Of a stretch of 64,000 nucleotides of DNA, positions 59,501 through 64,000 are shown one piece after another. The position numbers and the translations under genes were made by a program. The stretch is from Symsagittifera roscoffensis (lineage: Eukaryota; Xenacoelomorpha; Acoela; Convolutidae): positions 68,512,956-68,576,955 of the forward strand of contig NC_087065.1 of assembly GCF_963678635.1 (NCBI RefSeq), in the 5' to 3' direction. Within the stretch, counting starts at the first letter, position 1. Every line of letters starts with the position of its first letter. The notes under the pieces were generated by a model that worked only from the letters and a program-made list of their open reading frames with translations, was not told the DNA's origin and did no database searches.

Positions 59501-60049
59501 ATACCAAATCAGTTCTTAGAGATAACAAAATATACGTCTGCTCTTCAGAATCGCTTTTATTTTAAAGATTCTGTGAAAAAAAAATATATTTTATATTTTA
59601 TAATTGATCAAAATGTGGAAATAATTCATATCTGGAACTTTAAGCATGGCTGTTAAAAATTAGTGTAAGAAATCAATCAATTTGATAATTAGAAAATTAC
59701 TTACAGAGCATAGCAAATTTAAGGCTGACATTGTAGATGAACTCGATTTCATGCTCCCCTCTTTACTTCTAAAACCCTCCAAGAAATGTTTTTTGAAATC
59801 ATGTTTGAAAGAAGGAGTAAAACGATATTCGCAGAGAGCAAGATCTAATAATTTTTCTATTTGTTTATTACTGTTTTTCCTATTGGCACGTGGGATAAAA
59901 CTCAGTAAGGTACGTTTATGTATGACAATGCAACCCGTCGAAAACGGTTTGTAAACAAGAAGTAATTTTGAACTTTGCATAATATCTGAAAGATTGAAAG
60001 CCCTACTGATGATGACTGAATACCAAGTGCCGCTTTGCAACAAATACAA
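50522..60049 (-). CDS. YME1L-like: YME1-like mitochondrial AAA protein with a degenerate protease site
   Basis: Inferred exons from the 5' end: 59705-60049, 59292-59486, 56222-56385, 55750-56048, 55289-55473, 53105-53224, 52513-52800, then a last exon ending at 50522-50524. The first seven join in phase (532 residues); the link to the last exon does not, so one small exon is probably missing between 52.5 and 50.75 kb. The N-terminus is basic, as expected for a mitochondrial presequence, followed by one transmembrane helix at about 108-130, the i-AAA (YME1) topology. Walker A is GAPGVGKT (200-207), Walker B VVFLDELD (255-262), and both arginines of RPGRF (318, 321) are present. However, the protease motif HExxH reads NQAGF (435-439), the distal zinc Asp aligns with Asn512, and the pore-loop [F/Y]VG is AIG (233-235). 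Likely an ATPase without peptidase activity at the inner membrane. Donors GTAAGT, GTATGT, GTTCAC, GTAGAG. Confidence 0.9.
52255..52325 (-). repeat. Weak tRNA-like sequence in a YME1-like intron
   Basis: On minus, AGTTTGAGTCCCAGCCGGAC carries a B-box-like core; the 5' half is less tRNA-like. A related phrase containing TCCCGATTACAA follows at 52372 and recurs at 58074. Confidence 0.35.
53804..53904 (-). repeat. Tandem tRNA-like repeats
   Basis: Two ~48-bp units, each with a B-box-like TTCGAACCC when read on plus (53806 and 53854) and a CTTAGCC...CCCAGGC..TATTCG block. On minus the distal end has TGGTCTGGAGGTAACG, an A-box-like sequence. Looks like a SINE head with an internally duplicated 3' half. 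Confidence 0.6.
54777..55275 (+). repeat. GTTCCGACC/GGTCGGAAC-bordered repeat, long copy
   Basis: Starts ACAAGGAAAGCCGGTTGCTG and ends CAGTGGTCGGAACAATAACT, immediately next to YME1-like exon 5. Matches 40915-41530 and, inverted, 20290-20485 and 58210-58555. Confidence 0.65.
56585..56650 (-). repeat. tRNA-like sequence in a YME1-like intron
   Basis: On minus, CAGGTTCGAATCTTTTAAGA provides a B-box-like T arm preceded by an anticodon-arm-like block. The A box is weak. Probably a SINE remnant. Confidence 0.4.
57019..57095 (-). repeat. tRNA-Ser/Leu-like pseudogene or SINE head
   Basis: On minus, CCGTGACTGAGTGGTTAGGG matches the A box region of class II tRNAs and CATTCGAATCTC the B box, with a T9 run right after. 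Acceptor and T stems do not pair, so it is not a functional tRNA, although a polymerase III transcript is possible. Confidence 0.5.
58210..58555 (-). repeat. GTTCCGACC-bordered repeat, inverted copy
   Basis: Reads in the opposite direction to 54777-55275 and shares its last 46 bp (GGTCGGAACATTCTGTGCTA onward) with 20435-20480 without visible mismatch. Confidence 0.6.
58695..58700 (-). promoter_or_regulatory. AATAAA after the nested reading frame
   Basis: Minus-strand AATAAA 17 bp downstream of the TGA that ends the nested frame, well placed for a polyadenylation signal. Confidence 0.55.
58718..59216 (-). pseudogene. Nested coding remnant in intron 2 of the YME1-like gene
   Basis: Three consecutive minus-strand blocks of open frame read as one protein of about 165 residues if two homopolymer runs (T4 at 59142-59145 on plus as A4, and A5 at 58998-59002) are each one base short. 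The last block (58718-59002, 94 codons) has no stop: a hydrophobic start, a Glu/Lys-rich helical middle and a Cys-rich end ([15 protein letters not shown]), then TGA and AATAAA. It lacks a start codon; a CAG acceptor precedes 59216. It could be a pseudogene, a real exon hit by assembly homopolymer errors, or an alternative 3' exon, because 59002 begins after TTCTCAG in the phase that follows YME1-like exon 2. Family not recognised. Confidence 0.45.
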
Positions 60050-60374
60050 AAAACGCCCTCGTTTATGTTAGCAAGTTATTAATTTCCAAAATTTCAAAAA
60101 TCACTGTTTTCGAAAGTTTTTCCCAACGTTTTACACTCCACTCTCCGAATACTAGTAAAGTGTTAAATCATGGTCTCATAACTTAACTATAGATAGGGCC
60201 CTTCCGTTTAGGACTGTGCCTAAACGAAAAGGCCCAATCTATCATTCAGTTTTGGGACTACAATTTAAACAATTCGCGGCTTTGCGAGTAAAATGTAGAA
60301 CCTTGGTCCAGGGCAGCTCAAAAATCAATTGGACCAGCGAAAATTAAATTGCAATTAATGGGAATGTAAAAAAT

Positions 60375-61845
60375 CAATTAGTAACTAGCGTTTAACGCAC
60401 CTCCGGTGCTTCGAAATTTTTCGACAACTCATGAAAAACCGCATATATTGGGAACAACATCTGCAAACTTTTAGTGTACTCAGACTGCACCCAATTACAG
60501 GATTGATAATTTCGAAGTTTTTAATTTTTTTAATTTCCATTTTAAAAGCGTCATCTCGAAAACTTAATGGGCCTCTGGAGAAATTTGGAGACCAGATTTG
60601 CACTCACTGAGAGTCCCTGAGAGCACCCTACTATAGGGTTAGGAAGTTTTTTTATGAGGTAATCAGAAGGTCGAAAGTATCATAGTAACCGAGGTTACAG
60701 TCAGGAGTCCCTTCATCACGTATTCCAGTCAAAATCCTTGGAATTTTCTAGATATGGAAGTGATAATGATAAAAGAAGATGACAAGTGTTTAAGTCCTTT
60801 TCAATTAAAAGAGAAATTTTTCGATTTTTTTTTAAACCTAAGTTTCGCGGAAAAAAAATTGAAAAAAAAACGTCTTATCTCGGAAACTAAAAGGATTCGA
60901 GCAATTATTTTCAGAGGCAAGATTTGACACGCCAGCGTGTACGCTGACAATAAGTTGGTATTTTCATCGAGTTGGTATTTTCAAAGTTTTTGAATTTCTT
61001 TGTAGATAAATTCTTGGAGAAATTTTGAAAAAATCAAATAACGTCACATCTGGGAGACTGAAAGCATTTGAGCAGTCGCGTTTAGCAGTCGTATGTGGTA
61101 AAATTTGCAACTCTTTAGAGTACCTTGACAACACCGAACTATGGCGTAGGGAATTTCAAATTTTGAAAAATAATTAATTTAAACTTTCTGAAAATTTTGA
61201 AAACAATCACAAAAAACGTCACACCTGGAAAACTACAAAAGAATTGAGCAGTCATACTTGGAGGCAAGATTCGCAATCCTTGAGAGTACTCTGACGGACC
61301 TCACTACCGGGTTGGAAAATTCAGATTTAAAAAAAATCATAATAACTTAAGTTTTCTGAAATTTTTTGAAAAAAATCACAAAAAACGTCAATCTCGAAAA
61401 CTACAAAGAGTTGAGCAGTCATTATTGGAGGCAAGATTCGCAATCTTTGAGAGAACTCTGACAGTACCCAACTACATGGCTGGGAATTTCAAATTTTGCG
61501 GGAAAAAAATTAATATAAGTTTTCTGAAAATTTTTTTGAAAAAAATCACAAAAAACGTCATATCTCGAAAATTACAAGGATTTGAACAGTCAGATTTGGA
61601 GGCAAAATTTGTAACTCCTTAAAGTACTCTTGTAGCACCCAACTACAAGGTTGGGAATTTCACATTTTGAGAAAATAATTAATTAAAATTTTCTGAAAAT
61701 ATTGAAAAAATCACAAAAAACATAATATATCGAAAACTACAAGGATTTGAGAAGTGAGATTTGGAGGCAAGATTCGCAACACCTGAGAGCACCCTGACAG
61801 CACCCAACTACAAGGTTAAGAATTTCATATTTTGTGAATATTTGT
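60375..61845 (+). repeat. Degenerate ~170-bp satellite array
   Basis: About eight monomers. The phrase AAAAAACGTCATATCTCGAA or a variant recurs at about 60548, 60870, 61041, 61216, 61385, 61555 and 61720, spacing 161-175 bp. Each monomer continues with GGAGGCAAGATTCGCAAC and ACCCAACTACAAGGTTGGGA-like blocks. Identity between units is moderate and lowest at the left edge, as in an old array. Confidence 0.88.
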
Positions 61846-62667
61846 AACAGTCGCCTACTTCGGTCACATATGAGGCTTAAGAAAAATAGGCCCTATAACC
61901 ATTGGCTCAAGAGTCAGGGACACTATCTCTTGTGTTTTTCTACCTCAAGAACGGTCGGAGCCAATTCGGTTCGCTTGCGACATGAGACTAGAACCCGTTA
62001 CAGCTTAAAGGCTACTACCAAAATATCCCCCACTCTAGAAAATAAGAACGTCCCCATACTTAGGTCTCAAAATACCCAAAATACGCGAACGCCGTTAAAA
62101 ACAGGGTCGGAACAATCCGTTAAGTTACTTTTTATTGGACAGTGGAACTTTGATCCATTTCAGATGGATCAACCTAAAACTCGCCTTATCTCAACATAAC
62201 AATCATAAAACACACTCGAGAAATTTAAATTGGGGACTCACATGTTGATGTACTCGAGTACAGGGAGCAACTCAAGAACTAGGTAATATAACTAAATAAA
62301 TTTGATACTGGTCAGTTTTGGTAACAGAAGTAAGTTCTGGCTCTAGAATTTGAGTTTTTGTATGAACCATTGGGACACTCAAGCTGTCCACCTTTCCATC
62401 GAAGGTTCACTCTAGTTCGTTCCGAATAGTCGTTCTTTCTTCTATTTATCGTCTCGCCTCCTATTTCGGGATAAGACAGCTCTACTCGTGTCCTATTTTA
62501 TATCTGGAAATTGCGAATAGCGATTTCCCGCTGTTTTTCTTGAGTAATTTCCCGCATTTGTAAATTCGGATGTTCTGATTTTTCACCTTGTGTTTTCAGT
62601 TGGTACGAGAAAACTGAGCATGACAGGCTCCATTCGAAATTTTGAAAATTAAAATTCCACTCCAAAA
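61846..62667. other. Intergenic, no gene recognised
   Basis: Includes a 121-codon plus frame (61834-62199) of basic composition with no motif, overlapping a weak tRNA-like B box on minus (GGGTTCTAGTCTC, near 61999) and a GGTCGGAAC repeat border at 62104. Otherwise AT-rich 3' flank of the minus-strand gene beyond. Confidence 0.4.
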
Positions 62668-64000
62668 TTACGTATTTTCGTGTCTCTCAAGGTCAAACTT
62701 CCAGACATGACCGACTGGCACATACTCCCCGGACTCAAAATCGATGTCCTCATTGCGTGCTGTCTCTGTCAGTGAATCCCCAGAAGCCCGAGTGTCACTC
62801 AAGGTACAGTGCCAGTGGCCATTTACAGAAGTTTGCAGCAGACTTAAGTTTATCTACCTTCCAAAATTTACCACCACATAAAATTTTCACATTATCGCTA
62901 AACAGCAATCAAAATATGCACACACCTGCACCTTAGGAATTCCCGCTTTTTAAGCTGGTGATTTAAAATTTCTTTTGTCCTATTCAATCAGGAAATTGTC
63001 ATGCAGCATTTTGATTTATATAATAGATCTAGCATATTAATAACAATATCTTATTTGTTAAAATTTCTTTTTCGTGAACCCAGATTTCATCCGAGTTCAC
63101 CCTCGAGCCCCCTCCATCTCAAGACTCTAGAATTTTTCCTTTTGAGCCACCGGCTCACCTTGTGTTCTTCGCCCTCGAGGTACCAGATCCAGATATTTTT
63201 GGCACTGTGATCTGTTCCAATAGTGCCTCTTCGTCATCGGAGCTGATCACAATCTCCTCCCAAGCCTTCAGCTGTTCATAGGATCACATCCACTCCCTTT
63301 GCTATTGCAATCTCTTCGCTTGATTCGGTAAGCTCTTCACCTTCGACTCCCGGTTCAAACAGAAGGAATTGTGAAGACTCAGGCTTACATTCTTCGCCAG
63401 GTCCTCCTCCAGTATTGACTCCCTCGTTCTAGTATTGTCTCTGGATACTCTACCCACTCTTTTCCACCCCGTCGTGATCGCATTTCGATGGGTCAGCAGA
63501 GGTCTTTTGAAGGCATCTGGTCCTATCTCGGCCTGGAATTGTCGATATTCCTTTTGATGTTTCCTCATGTGATCCTTCGTCGCTACATATAACCAGGATT
63601 TTAACGTCGCGCGAAACCAAGGAAAGAATCTCAAGCGGCTCCACACGTGTCTGACTTCCATTGGTATGGCGAACACCTTGCATGCTGTCTCGAACAACTC
63701 AAGTCTCCTGCTGTAATCTATCGCGTGAATCGACTCTGTTGTTGGCGTCTTCGATTCTCGATACTTTGCTAAGTTTTCTTCCATCCATCGTAGAGCCAGC
63801 ATTGTGCTCACCACCAAGATGGTCACTTTTTGTTGATGCTCGGGTAGTCCCAACGACCTGATTTCTTCTAGATCCCAGATCAGGCAGAGATTGGCTTGGT
63901 CTGGGTACCACACTGTCTGCGCCAGACAGTGGCACGGACAATCCCCGTGTGTGAGGTCGATGCTCCTAAGATTGCGTTCTCCCGAGGCTTCTAGGAGAGG
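62668..64000 (-). CDS. Unrecognised gene, 3' part (partial at window edge)
   Basis: Three minus-strand coding blocks join in phase: 63341-64000 (open to the window edge, 220 codons), 63159-63271 and 62668-62797 (TAA at 62668-62670), about 300 residues. Junctions are AAG/GTGAAG to CAG/CTG and AG/GTGAGC to GAG/T. The first block is a soluble-looking protein rich in Trp, Arg and Leu with helical stretches and a short Cys/His cluster (DCPCHC) near the edge. The second carries an acidic SSDDEE patch; the last ends in a Gly/Glu-rich stretch and HENT. Base composition is clearly richer in G+C than nearby intergenic DNA, which supports coding. No family recognised; a retroelement gag cannot be excluded because the 5' part lies outside. 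The first intron would be only 69 bp. Confidence 0.55.

Noticed and set aside
50522-60049. Assignment to AFG3L2/paraplegin (m-AAA)
   Set aside because: Only one membrane helix before the AAA domain and YME1-type signatures ([19 protein letters not shown]) favour the i-AAA branch.
63159-63260. WD-repeat-like reading in a second frame (GTDHSAKNIWIWYLEGEEHK)
   Set aside because: That frame ends in phase 0, which would put a TGA at the start of the next block; the other frame joins both neighbours in phase.

Overview
This is AT-rich eukaryotic (animal) nuclear DNA. It has interrupted genes with GT-AG and at least one GC-AG intron, AATAAA signals, two satellite-like arrays and many dispersed repeats. 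The gene set is metazoan: a class I histone deacetylase (HDAC1/2 type), a Runt-domain transcription factor ending in WRPY, a B-box/coiled-coil protein, a YME1-like AAA protein and a secreted cysteine-rich protein. Small exons, an env-bearing retroelement and a heavy load of non-autonomous repeats would fit an expanded tunicate genome, perhaps a larvacean. That is a guess; nothing here proves the phylum.

Layout. 1-11.9 kb is a nest of decayed, mutually duplicated retroelement fragments with envelope-like glycoprotein frames, a serine/threonine/proline-rich frame and a small integrase-tail-like piece, all on the plus strand in strongly A-rich, G-poor DNA. 14.2-14.9 kb (minus) is a broken charged reading frame. 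15.3-21.2 kb (plus) is the HDAC gene in six exons. 24.6-26.3 kb (plus) is an intronless B-box protein. 28.5-34.8 kb (plus) is the Runx gene in four exons. 34.8-44.8 kb is repeat-filled and has no recognised gene. 44.9-46.0 kb (plus) is a secreted protein with three internal repeats. 46.3-48.7 kb holds tRNA-derived sequence, two hAT-like miniature elements and five copies of a 174-bp repeat. 50.5-60.0 kb (minus) is the YME1-like gene, with a probable nested coding remnant in its second intron. 60.4-61.8 kb is a ~170-bp satellite. 62.7-64.0 kb (minus) is the 3' part of an unrecognised gene that runs off the window.

The most notable result is the YME1-like protein. Its ATPase core (Walker A, Walker B, arginine fingers) is intact, but the zinc-protease motif HExxH reads NQAGF, the third zinc ligand is Asn, and the aromatic pore-loop residue is Ala. 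It looks like a membrane AAA pseudo-protease. Secondary points are tRNA T-arm-like sequences inside Runx coding exons, a consensus RUNX site just upstream of the Runx start, a tRNA-headed element whose body is a five-unit tandem repeat, and a chimeric retroelement copy that records a recombination event. The genes are not an operon and show no obvious joint function; HDAC1/2 and Runx both act in transcription, and Runx WRPY recruits Groucho/TLE, which works with class I HDACs.
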